A DNA stretch of 64,000 nt. It comes from Coriaria nepalensis (taxonomy: Eukaryota; Streptophyta; Magnoliopsida; Cucurbitales; Coriariaceae). Position 1 is the first letter of the stretch. Every line of letters begins with the position of its first letter. A program made the translations under genes and the position numbers. The notes beneath the pieces are model-generated. The model did no database searches, was not told where the DNA came from, and was given only the letters and a program-made list of their open reading frames with translations. The stretch is from positions 20,231,209 through 20,295,208 of the forward strand of contig CP114482.1 of NCBI GenBank assembly GCA_027186245.1, written 5' to 3'. Below, piece after piece: positions 47,185-59,071 of the stretch.

Positions 47185-49215
47185 AGTTATGCACAAAAGC
47201 CGTGATTGAGGTGCGAAAAAGGATTTCGTTTAAATTTCTTTGAAATGATTTAATTACTAGAAGAGACTCGATGACATGATTTCAAGGCTAAACAATGGAT
47301 AATTTGCTTGAAAACATCAATTGCAAGTTATGCACAAAAGTCTCGATTGAAGAGCGAAAATAGAATTTGTTCAAAATGCTTTCAAATGATTTGATGACTA
47401 GAAGAGACTCAATGACATGATTGTAAGGCTAAAAAGATGCATAGTTGCCTTTAATTATTGAATTGAAAGTTCTGAACGAAAGTTGTGTTTGAAGTGCGAA
47501 AAGATAGAATTCTTTCGAATTACTTTTAATTGATTTAATGACTAGAGAGGACTCAATGACATGATTTTAAGGCTAAACAAACGCATAATTGCCTTCAATA
47601 GATCAATTGCATGTTTTGCACAAAAGTCGTGTTTGAAATGCGAAAATAGAATTCGTTTGAATTGATTTCGAATGATTTACTGACTAAAAGTGACTCAATG
47701 ACATGATTTTAAGGCTATACAAATGCCTAGTTGCCTTCAAAAGATCCATTGCAAATTATGCACAAAAGCCGTGGTTGAGGTGCGAAAAAAGATTTCGTTT
47801 AAATTTATTTGAAATGATTTAATTACTAGAAGAGACTCGATGACATGATTTCAAGGCTAAACAATGGATAATTTGCTTGAAAACATCAATTGCAAGTTAT
47901 GCACAAAAGTCTCGATTGAAGAGCAAAAATAGAATTTGTTCAAAATGCTTTCAAATGATTTGATGACTAGAAGAGACTCAATGACATGATTATAAGGCTA
48001 AAAAGATGCATAGTTGCCTTTAATTATTGAATTGAAAGTTCTGAACGAAAGCTGTGTTTGAAGTGCGAAAAAATAGAATTCTTTCGAATTACTTTTAATT
48101 GATTTAATGACTAGAGAAGACTCAATGACATGATTTTAAGGCTAAACAAACGCATAACTGCCTTCAATAGATCAATTGCATGTTTTGCACAAAAGTCGTG
48201 TTTGAAATGCGAAAATAGAATTCGTTTGAATTGATTTCGAATGATTTACTGACTAAAAGTTATTCAATGACATGATTTTAAGGCTATACAAATGCCTAGT
48301 TGCCTTCAAAAGATCCATTGCAAATTATGCACAAAAGCCGTGGTTCAGGTGCGAAAAAAGATTTCGTTTAAATTTCTTTAAAATGATTTAATTACTAGAA
48401 GAGACTCGATGACATGATTTCAAGGCTTAAACAATGGATAATTTGCTTGAAAACATCAATTGCAAGTTATGCACAAAAGTCTCGATTGAAGAGCGAAAAT
48501 AGAATTTGTTCAAAATGCTTTCAAATGATTTGATGACTAGAAGAGACTCAATAACATGATTGTAAGGCTAAGAAGATGCATAGTTGCCTTTAATTATTGA
48601 ATTGAAAGTTCTGAACGAAAGTCGTGTCTGAAGTGCGAAAAAATAGAATTCTTTCGAATTACTTTTAATTGATTTAATGACTAGAGAAGACTCAATGACA
48701 TGATTTTAAGGCTAAACAAACGCATCATTGCCTTCAATAGATCAATTGCATGTTTTGCACAAAAGTCGTGTTTAAAATGCGAAAATAGAATTCGTTTGAA
48801 TTGATTACGAATGATTTACTGACTAAAAGTGATTCAATGACATGATTTTAAGGCTATACAAATGCCTAGTTGCCTTCAAAAGATCCATTGCAAGTTATGC
48901 ACAAAAGCCGTGGTTGAGGTGCAAAAAAAGATTTCGTTTAAATTTCTTCGAAATGATTTAATTACTAAAAGAGACTCGATGACATGATTTCAAGGCTAAA
49001 CAATGGATAATTTGCTTGAAAACATCAATTGCAAGTTATGCACAAAAGTCTCGATTGAAGAGCGAAAATAGAATTTGTTCAAAATGCTTTCACATGATTT
49101 GATGACTAGAAGAGACTCAATGACATAATTTTAAGGCTAAAAAGATGCATAGTTGCCTTCAATTTTTGAATTGAAAGTTCTGAACGAAAGTCGTGTTTGA
49201 AGTGCGAAAAAATAG
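47185..49215. repeat. 3,415-bp displaced block of family A, copy 1
   Basis: About 2.0 kb recurring 3,415 bp downstream (six units plus 1). Markers in order: GTGCGAAAAGATAG (about 47,496), GTTTAAATTTATTTG (about 47,797), GAGCAAAAATAG, CATGATTATAAGG, AAAGCTGTGTTTG, GCATAACTGCC, AAAAGTTATTC, AAGGCTAAGAAG and GTTGAGGTGCAAAAAAAG. Differences: ATAGATC against ATATATC (51,583), and AAAAGAGACTCG against AAAAGATACTCG. Confidence 0.84.
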
Positions 49216-50599
49216 AATTCTTTTGAATTACTTTTAGTTGATTTAATGACTAGAGAAGACTCAATGACATGATTTTAAGGCTAAACAAATGCATAATTGC
49301 CTTCAATAGATCAATTGCATGTTTTGCACAAAAGTCGTGTTTGAAATGCGAAAATAGAATTCGTTTGAATTGATTACGAATGATTTACTGACTAAAAGTG
49401 ATTCAATGACATGATTTTAAGGCTATACAAATGCCTAGTTGCCTTCAAAAGATCCATTGCAAGTTATGCACAAAAGCCGTGATTGAGGTGCGAAAAAGGA
49501 TTTCGTTTGAATTTCTTTGAAATGATTTAATTACTAGACGAGACTCGATGACATGATTTCAAGGCTAAACAATGGATAATTTGCTTGAATACATCAATTG
49601 CAAGTTATGCACAAAAGTCTCGATTGAAGAGCGAAAATAGAATTTGTTCAAAATGCTTTCAAATGATTTGATGACTAGAAGAGACTCAATGACATAATTT
49701 TAAGGCTAAAAAGATGCATAGTTGCCTTCAATTATTGAATTGAAAGTTCTGAACGAAAGTCGTGTTTGAAGTGCGAAAAAATAGAATTCTTTTGAATTAC
49801 TTTTAGTTGATTTAATGACTAGAGAAGACTCAATGACATGATTTTAAGGCTAAACAAATGCATAATTGCCTTCAATAGATCAATTGCATGTTTTGCACAA
49901 AAGTCGTGTTTGAAATGCGAAAATAGAATTCGTTTGAATTGATTTAAAATGATTTACTGACTAAAAGTGACTCAATGACATGATTTTAAGGCTATACAAA
50001 TGCCTAGTTGCCTTCAAAAGATCCATTGCAAATTATGCACAAAAGCCGTGGTTGAGGTGCAAAAAAAGATTTCGTTTAAATTTCTTCGAAATGATTTAAT
50101 TACTAAAAGATACTCGATGACATGATTTCAAGGCTAAACAATGGATAATTTGCTTGAAAACATCAATTGCAAGTTATGCACAAAAGTCTCGATTGAAGAG
50201 CGAAAATAGAATTTGTTCAAAATGCTTTCACATGATTTGATGACTAGAAGAGACTCAATGACATAATTTTAAGGCTAAAAAGATGCATAGTTGCCTTCAA
50301 TTTTTGAATTGAAAGTTCTGAACGAAAGTCGTGTTTGAAGTGCGAAAAAATAGAATTCTTTCGAATTACTTTTAATTGATTTAATTCCTAGAGAAGACTC
50401 AATGACATGATTTTAAGGCAAAACAAACGCATAATTGCCTTCAATAGATCAATTGCATGTTTTGCACAAAAGTCGTGTTTGAAATGCGAAAATAGACCTC
50501 GTTTGAATTGATTACGAATGATTTACTGACTAAAAGTGACTCAATGACATGATTTTAAGGCTATACAAATGCCTAGTTGCCTTCAAAAGATCCATTGCA
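49216..50599. repeat. Family A units between the 3,415-bp displaced copies
   Basis: About 2.4 units: a GATTACGAATG / TAGACGAG unit, a GATTTAAAATG unit with GTGCAAAAAAAG and AAAAGATACTCG, and the first appearance of a new D haplotype (GATTTAATTCCTAGAG, AAGGCAAAAC, ATAGACCTCG at about 50,380-50,498). That D haplotype recurs near 52,660, 53,229 and 60,629. Confidence 0.8.
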
Positions 50600-52630
50600 A
50601 ATTATGCACAAAAGCCGTGATTGAGGTGCGAAAAAGGATTTCGTTTAAATTTCTTTGAAATGATTTAATTACTAGAAGAGACTCGATGACATGATTTCAA
50701 GGCTAAACAATGGATAATTTGCTTGAAAACATCAATTGCAAGTTATGCACAAAAGTCTCGATTGAAGAGCGAAAATAGAATTTGTTCAAAATGCTTTCAA
50801 ATGATTTGATGACTAGAAGAGACTCAATGACATGATTGTAAGGCTAAAAAGATGCATAGTTGCCTTTAATTATTGAATTGAAAGTTCTGAACGAAAGTTG
50901 TGTTTGAAGTGCGAAAAGATAGAATTCTTTCGAATTACTTTTAATTGATTTAATGACTAGAGAGGACTCAATGACATGATTTTAAGGCTAAACAAACGCA
51001 TAATTGCCTTCAATAGATCAATTGCATGTTTTGCACAAAAGTCGTGTTTGAAATGCGAAAATAGAATTCGTTTGAATTGATTTCGAATGATTTACTGACT
51101 AAAAGTGACTCAATGACATGATTTTAAGGCTATACAAATGCCTAGTTGCCTTCAAAAGATCCATTGCAAATTATGCACAAAAGCCGTGGTTGAGGTGCGA
51201 AAAAAGATTTCGTTTAAATTTATTTGAAATGATTTAATTACTAGAAGAGACTCGATGACATGATTTCAAGGCTAAACAATGGATAATTTGCTTGAAAACA
51301 TCAATTGCAAGTTATGCACAAAAGTCTCGATTGAAGAGCAAAAATAGAATTTGTTCAAAATGCTTTCAAATGATTTGATGACTAGAAGAGACTCAATGAC
51401 ATGATTATAAGGCTAAAAAGATGCATAGTTGCCTTTAATTATTGAATTGAAAGTTCTGAACGAAAGCTGTGTTTGAAGTGCGAAAAAATAGAATTCTTTC
51501 GAATTACTTTTAATTGATTTAATGACTAGAGAAGACTCAATGACATGATTTTAAGGCTAAACAAACGCATAACTGCCTTCAATATATCAATTGCATGTTT
51601 TGCACAAAAGTCGTGTTTGAAATGCGAAAATAGAATTCGTTTGAATTGATTTCGAATGATTTACTGACTAAAAGTTATTCAATGACATGATTTTAAGGCT
51701 ATACAAATGCCTAGTTGCCTTCAAAAGATCCATTGCAAATTATGCACAAAAGCCGTGGTTCAGGTGCGAAAAAAGATTTCGTTTAAATTTCTTTAAAATG
51801 ATTTAATTACTAGAAGAGACTCGATGACATGATTTCAAGGCTTAAACAATGGATAATTTGCTTGAAAACATCAATTGCAAGTTATGCACAAAAGTCTCGA
51901 TTGAAGAGCGAAAATAGAATTTGTTCAAAATGCTTTCAAATGATTTGATGACTAGAAGAGACTCAATAACATGATTGTAAGGCTAAGAAGATGCATAGTT
52001 GCCTTTAATTATTGAATTGAAAGTTCTGAACGAAAGTCGTGTCTGAAGTGCGAAAAAATAGAATTCTTTCGAATTACTTTTAATTGATTTAATGACTAGA
52101 GAAGACTCAATGACATGATTTTAAGGCTAAACAAACGCATCATTGCCTTCAATAGATCAATTGCATGTTTTGCACAAAAGTCGTGTTTAAAATGCGAAAA
52201 TAGAATTCGTTTGAATTGATTACGAATGATTTACTGACTAAAAGTGATTCAATGACATGATTTTAAGGCTATACAAATGCCTAGTTGCCTTCAAAAGATC
52301 CATTGCAAGTTATGCACAAAAGCCGTGGTTGAGGTGCAAAAAAAGATTTCGTTTAAATTTCTTCGAAATGATTTAATTACTAAAAGATACTCGATGACAT
52401 GATTTCAAGGCTAAACAATGGATAATTTGCTTGAAAACATCAATTGCAAGTTATGCACAAAAGTCTCGATTGAAGAGCGAAAATAGAATTTGTTCAAAAT
52501 GCTTTCACATGATTTGATGACTAGAAGAGACTCAATGACATAATTTTAAGGCTAAAAAGATGCATAGTTGCCTTCAATTTTTGAATTGAAAGTTCTGAAC
52601 GAAAGTCGTGTTTGAAGTGCGAAAAAATAG
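50600..52630. repeat. 3,415-bp displaced block of family A, copy 2
   Basis: Second copy of the block at 47,185-49,215. It ends where the partner has CTTTTGAATTACTTTTAG and this copy has CTTTCGAATTACTTTTAATTG plus the TTCCTAGAG D haplotype. All unit boundaries stay in 569-bp register. Confidence 0.84.
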
Positions 52631-53797
52631 AATTCTTTCGAATTACTTTTAATTGATTTAATTCCTAGAGAAGACTCAATGACATGATTTTAAGGCAAAA
52701 CAAACGCATAATTGCCTTCAATAGATCAATTGCATGTTTTGCACAAAAGTCGTGTTTGAAATGCGAAAATAGACCTCGTTTGAATTGATTACGAATGATT
52801 TACTGACTAAAAGTGACTCAATGACATGATTTTAAGGCTATACAAATGCCTAGTTGCCTTCAAAAGATCCATTGCAAATTATGCACGAAACTATTGGTTT
52901 AAGTGCGAAAAAAGATTTCCTTCGAATTTCTTTGAAATGATTTAATTACTAAAAGAGACTCAATGACATGATTTCAAGGCTGAACAATGGATAATTTGCT
53001 TGAATAGGTAAATTGGAAGTTATGCCCAAAAGTCTCGTTTAAAGAGCGAAAATAGAATTTGTTCGTAATGGTTTTAAAATATTTGATGACTAGAAGAGAC
53101 TCAATGGCATGATTTTAAGGCGAAAAAGATGCATAGTTGCCTTTAATTGGTGAATTGCAAGTTCTGAACGAAAGTCGTGTTTGAAGTGCGAAAAAATAGA
53201 ATTCTTTCGAATTACTTTTAATTGATTTAATTCCTAGAGAAGACTCAATGACATGATTTTAAGGCAAAACAAACGCATAATTGCCTTCAATAGATCAATT
53301 GCATGTTTTGCACAAAAGTCGTGTTTGAAATGCGAAAATAGACCTCGTTTGAATTGATTACGAATGATTTACTGACTAAAAGTGACTCAATGACATGATT
53401 TTAAGGCTATACAAATGCCTAGTTGCCTTCAAAAGATCCATTGCAAATTATGCACGAAACTATTGGTTTAAGTGCGAAAAAAGATTTCCTTCGAATTTCT
53501 TTGAAATGATTTAATTACTAAAAGAGACTCAATGACATGATTTCAAGGCTGAACAATGGATAATTTGCTTGAATAGGTAAATTGGAAGTTATGCCCAAAA
53601 GTCTCGTTTAAAGAGCGAAAATAGAATTTGTTCGTAATGGTTTTAAAATATTTGATGACTAGAAGAGACTCAATGGCATGATTTTAAGGCGAAAAAGATG
53701 CATAGTTGCCTTTAATTGGTGAATTGCAAGTTCTGAACGAAAGTCGTGTTTGAAGTGCGAAAAAATAGAATTCTTTCGAATTACTTTTAATTGATTT
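52592..53797. repeat. Single HOR unit duplicated in tandem (569 bp)
   Basis: Positions from 52,592 and from 53,161 are the same unit twice in direct succession. It carries a rare set of variants: D with TTCCTAGAG, AAGGCAAAAC and ATAGACCTCG; A with CGAAACTATTGGTTTAAG and GATTTCCTTCG; B with GGCTGAACAATGG, AATAGGTAAATTGGAAG, TATGCCCAAAAG and TTCGTAATGG; C with CAATGGCATG and AATTGGTGAATTGCAAG. I saw no differences between the two copies, so the duplication looks very recent, or is an assembly duplication. A further TTCCTAGAG D / CGAAACTATTGG A combination is at about 60,620-60,880. Confidence 0.85.
53031..53160. repeat. Divergent B/C monomer haplotype (TTCGTAATGG type)
   Basis: The B monomer end reads AGTCTCGTTTAAAGAGCG and TTTGTTCGTAATGG, followed by TTTTAAAATATTTGATGAC, instead of the usual AGTCTCGATTGAAGAGCG and TTGTTCAAAATGCTTTC. 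It keeps TTCG where most B monomers have TTCA. The haplotype recurs near 53,600, 55,870, 61,000, 61,570, 62,710 (TTCCTAATGG) and in part at 63,850, and I saw it nowhere left of 53 kb. It marks a younger or separate amplified lineage at the right end of the window. Confidence 0.75.
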
Positions 53798-55545
53798 AAT
53801 GACTAGAGAAGACTCAATGACATGATTTTAAGGCTAAACAAACGCATAATTGCCTTCAATAGATCAATTGCATGTTTTGCACAAAAGTCGTGTTTGAAAT
53901 GCGAAAATAGAATTCGTTTGAATTGATTTCGAATGATTTACTGACTAAAAGTGACTCAATGACATGATTTTAAGGCTATACAAATGCCTAGTTGCCTTCA
54001 AAAGATCCATTGCAAATTACGTACAAAAGCTGTGGTTCAGGTGCGAAAAAAGATTTCGTTTAAATTTCTTTGAAATGATTTAATTACTAGAAGAGACTCG
54101 ATGACATGATTTCAAGGCTAAATAATCGATAATTTGCTTGAATAGATCAATTGCAAGTTATGCAGAAAAGTCTCGATTGAAGAGCGAAAATAGAATTTGT
54201 TCAAAATGCTTTCAAATGATTTGATGACTAGAAGAGATTCAATGACATGATTTTAAGGCTAAAAAGATGCATAGTTGCCTTCAATTATTGAATTGAAAGT
54301 TCTGAACGAAAGTCATGCTTGAAGTGCGAAAAAATAGAATTCTTTCGAATTACTTTTAATTGATTTAATGACTAGAGAAGACTCAATGACATGATTTTAA
54401 GGCTAAACAAACGCATAATTGCCTTCAATAGATCAATTGCATGTTTTGCACAAAAGTCGTGTTTAAAATGCGAAAATAGAATTCGTTTGAATTGATTACG
54501 AATGATTTACTGACTAAAGGTGATTCAATGACATGATTTTAAGGCTATACAAATGCTTAGTTGCCTTCAAAATATCCATTGCAAGTTATGCACAAAAGCC
54601 GTGATTGAGGTGCGAAAAAGGATTTCGTTTAAATTTCTTTGAAATGATTTAATTACTAGAAGAGACTCGATGACATGATTTCAAGGCTAAACAATGGATA
54701 ATTTGCTTGAAAACATCAATTGCAAGTTATGCACAAAAGTCTCGATTGAAGAGCGAAAATAGAATTTGTTCAAAATGCTTTCAAATGATTTGATGACTAG
54801 AAGAGACTCAATGACATGATTGTAAGGCTAAAAAGATGCATAGTTGCCTTTAATTATTGAATTGAAAGTTCTGAACGAAAGTTGTGTTTGAAGTGCGAAA
54901 AAATAGAATTCTTTCGAATTACTTTTAATTGATTTAATGACTAGAGAGGACTCAATGACATGATTTTAAGGCTAAACAAACGCATAATTGCCTTCAATAG
55001 ATCAATTGCATGTTTTGCACAAAAGTCGTGTTTGAAATGCGAAAATAGAATTCGTTTGAATTGATTTCGAATGATTTACTGACTAAAAGTGACTCAATGA
55101 CATGATTTTAAGGCTATACAAATGCCTAGTTGCCTTCAAAAGATCCATCGCAAATTATGCACAAAAGCCGTGGTTCAGGTGCGAAAAAAGATTTCGTTTA
55201 AATTTCTTTGAAATGATTTAATTAACAGAACATACTCGATGACATGATTTCAAGGCTAAACAATGGATAATTTGCCTGAATACATCAATTGCAACTTATG
55301 CACAAAAGTCTCGATTGAAGAGCGAAAATAGAATTTGTTCAAAATGCTTTCAAATGATTTGATGACTAGAAGAGACTCAATGACATGATTTTAGGGCTAA
55401 AAAGATGCATAGTTGCCTTTAATTATGGAATTGAAAGTTCTGAACGAAAGTCGTGTTTGAAGTGCGAAAAAATAGAATTCTTTCGAATTACTTTTAATTG
55501 ATTTAATGACTAGAGAAGACTCAATGACATGATTTTAAGGCTAAA
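53440..55545. repeat. 2,276-bp displaced block of family A, copy 1 (four units)
   Basis: Recurs 2,276 bp (4 x 569) downstream. Markers: CGAAACTATTGG (53,455 and 55,731), TTACGTACAAAAGCTGTGG (about 54,017 and 56,293), GCTAAATAATCGATAATTTG, TATGCAGAAAAG, GTCATGCTTGAAG and ATGCTTAGTTGCC. Differences include ATTAACAGAAC (about 55,223) against ATTACCAGAAC. The copies diverge at the D allele GCATAATTG against CACGTAATTG. Confidence 0.85.
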
Positions 55546-55715
55546 CAAACGCATAATTGCCTTCAATAGATCAATTGCATGTTTTGCACAAAAGTCGTGT
55601 TTGAAATGCGAAAATAGAATTCGTTTGAATTGATTTCGAATGATTTACTGACTAAAAGTGACTCAATGACATGATTTTAAGGTAATACAAATGCCTAGTT
55701 GCCTTCAAAAGATCC

Positions 55716-57821
55716 ATTGCAAATTATGCACGAAACTATTGGTTTAAGTGCGAAAAAAGATTTCCTTCGAATTTCTTTGAAATGATTTAATTACTAAAAG
55801 AGACTCAATGACATGATTTCAAGGCTGAACAATGGATAATTTGCTTGAATAGGTAAATTGGAAGTTATGCCCAAAAGTCTCGTTTAAAGAGCGAAAATAG
55901 AATTTGTTCGTAATGGTTTTAAAATATTTGATGACTAGAAGAGACTCAATGGCATGATTTTAAGGCGAAAAAGATGCATAGTTGCCTTTAATTGGTGAAT
56001 TGCAAGTTCTGAACGAAAGTCGTGTTTGTAGTGCGAAAAAATAGAATTCTTTCGAATTACTTTTAATTGATTTAATGACTAGAGAAGACTCAATGACATG
56101 ATTTTAAGGCTAAACAAACGCATAATTGCCTTCAATAGATCAATTGCATGTTTTGCACAAAAGTCGTGTTTGAAATGCGAAAATAGAATTCGTTTGAATT
56201 GATTTCGAATGATTTACTGACTAAAAGTGACTCAATGACATGATTTTAAGGCTATACAAATGCCTAGTTGCCTTCAAAAGATCCATTGCAAATTACGTAC
56301 AAAAGCTGTGGTTCAGGTGCGAAAAAAGATTTCGTTTAAATTTCTTTGAAATGATTTAATTACTAGAAGAGACTCGATGACATGATTTCAAGGCTAAATA
56401 ATCGATAATTTGCTTGAATAGATCAATTGCAAGTTATGCAGAAAAGTCTCGATTGAAGAGCGAAAATAGAATTTGTTCAAAATGCTTTCAAATGATTTGA
56501 TGACTAGAAGAGATTCAATGACATGATTTTAAGGCTAAAAAGATGCATAGTTGCCTTCAATTATTGAATTGAAAGTTCTGAACGAAAGTCATGCTTGAAG
56601 TGCGAAAAAATAGAATTCTTTCGAATTACTTTTAATTGATTTAATGACTAGAGAAGACTCAATGACATGATTTTAAGGCTAAACAAACGCATAATTGCCT
56701 TCAATAGATCAATTGCATGTTTTGCACAAAAGTCGTGTTTAAAATGCGAAAATAGAATTCGTTTGAATTGATTACGAATGATTTACTGACTAAAGGTGAT
56801 TCAATGACATGATTTTAAGGCTATACAAATGCTTAGTTGCCTTCAAAATATCCATTGCAAGTTATGCACAAAAGCCGTGATTGAGGTGCGAAAAAGGATT
56901 TCGTTTAAATTTCTTTGAAATGATTTAATTACTAGAAGAGACTCGATGACATGATTTCAAGGCTAAACAACGGATAATTTGCTTGAAAACATCAATTGCA
57001 AGTTATGCACAAAAGTCTCGATTGAAGAGCGAAAATAGAATTTGTTCAAAATGCTTTCAAATGATTTGATGACTAGAAGAGACTCAATGACATGATTGTA
57101 AGGCTAAAAAGATGCATAGTTGCCTTTAATTATTGAATTGAAAGTTCTGAACGAAAGTTGTGTTTGAAGTGCGAAAAAATAGAATTCTTTCGAATTACTT
57201 TTAATTGATTTAATGACTAGAGAGGACTCAATGACATGATTTTAAGGCTAAACAAACGCATAATTGCCTTCAATAGATCAATTGCATGTTTTGCACAAAA
57301 GTCGTGTTTGAAATGCGAAAATAGAATTCGTTTGAATTGATTTCGAATGATTTACTGACTAAAAGTGACTCAATGACATGATTTTAAGGCTATACAAATG
57401 CCTAGTTGCCTTCAAAAGATCCATCGCAAATTATGCACAAAAGCCGTGGTTCAGGTGCGAAAAAAGATTTCGTTTAAATTTCTTTGAAATGATTTAATTA
57501 CCAGAACATACTCGATGACATGATTTCAAGGCTAAACAATGGATAATTTGCCTGAATACATCAATTGCAACTTATGCACAAAAGTCTCGATTGAAGAGCG
57601 AAAATAGAATTTGTTCAAAATGCTTTCAAATGATTTGATGACTAGAAGAGACTCAATGACATGATTTTAGGGCTAAAAAGATGCATAGTTGCCTTTAATT
57701 ATGGAATTGAAAGTTCTGAACGAAAGTCGTGTTTGAAGTGCGAAAAAATAGAATTCTTTCGAATTACTTTTAATTGATTTAATGACTAGAGAAGACTCAA
57801 TGACATGATTTTAAGGCTAAA
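55716..57821. repeat. 2,276-bp displaced block of family A, copy 2
   Basis: Second copy of the four-unit block. Its last part also matches 42,893 onward at a 13,660-bp displacement, so two different duplications overlap here. GTGTTTGTAGTGCG (about 56,024) and AACGGATAATTTG (about 56,968) are private changes. Confidence 0.84.
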
Positions 57822-59071
57822 CAAACACGTAATTGCCTTCAATAGATCAATTGCATGTTTTGCACAAAAGTCGTGTTTGAAATGCGAAAATAGAATTCGT
57901 TTGAATTGATTACGAATGATTTACTGACTAAAAGTGATTCAATGACATGATTTTAAGGCTATACAAATGCCTAGTTGCCTTCAAAAGATCCATTGCAAGT
58001 TATGCACAAAAGCCGTGATTGAGGTGCGAAAAAGGATTTCGTTTGAATTTCTTTGAAATGATTTAATTACTAGACGAGACTCGATGACATGATTTCAAGG
58101 CTAAACAATGGATAATTTGCTTGAATACATCAATTGCAAGTTATGCACAAAAGTCTCGATTGAAGAGCGAAAATAGAATTTGTTCAAAATGCTTTCAAAT
58201 GATTTGATGACTAGAAGAGACTCAATGACATAATTTTAAGGCTAAAAAGATGCATAGTTGCCTTCAATTATTGAATTGAAAGTTCTGAACGAAAGTCGTG
58301 TTTGAAGTGCGAAAAAATAGAATTCTTTTGAATTACTTTTAGTTGATTTAATGACTAGAGAAGACTCAATGACATGATTTTAAGGCTAAACAAATGCATA
58401 ATTGCCTTCAATAGATCAATTGCATGTTTTGCACAAAAGTCGTGTTTGAAATGCGAAAATAGAATTCGTTTGAACTGATTTAAAATGATTTACTGACTAA
58501 AAGTAACTCAATGACATGATTTTAAGGCTATACAAATGCCTAGTTGCCTTCAAAAGATCCATTGCAAATTATGCACAAAAGCCGTGGTTCAGGTGCGAAA
58601 AAAGATTTCGTTTAAATTTCTTTAAAATGATTTAATTACTAGAAGAGACTCGATGACATGATTTCAAGGCTTAAACAATGGATAATTTGCTTGAAAACAT
58701 CAATTGCAAGTTATGCACAAAAGTCTCGATTGAAGAGCGAAAATAGAATTTGTTCAAAATGCTTTCAAATGATTTGATGACTAGAAGAGACTCAATAACA
58801 TGATTGTAAGGCTAAGAAGATGCATAGTTGCCTTTAATTATTGAATTGAAAGTTCTGAACGAAAGTCGTGTCTGAAGTGCGAAAAAATAGAATTCTTTCG
58901 AATTACTTTTAATTGATTTAATGACTAGAGAAGACTCAATGACATGATTTTAAGGCTAAACAAACGCATCATTGCCTTCAATAGATCAATTGCATGTTTT
59001 GCACAAAAGTCGTGTTTAAAATGCGAAAATAGAATTCGTTTGAATTGATTACGAATGATTTACTGACTAAA
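56553..59071. repeat. 2.5-kb block recurring from 42,893-45,411 (copy 2)
   Basis: Partner of the block in super-repeat copy 2, with the same run of rare alleles (ATTACCAGAACATACTCG, AACACGTAATTG, TGAACTGATTTAAAATG, AAAAGTAACTC). It ends at 59,071, where this array has CTAAAGGTG and the partner CTAAAAGTG. From there the sequence follows a different model, the units at about 47,118 onward, displaced by 11,952 bp. Confidence 0.84.
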
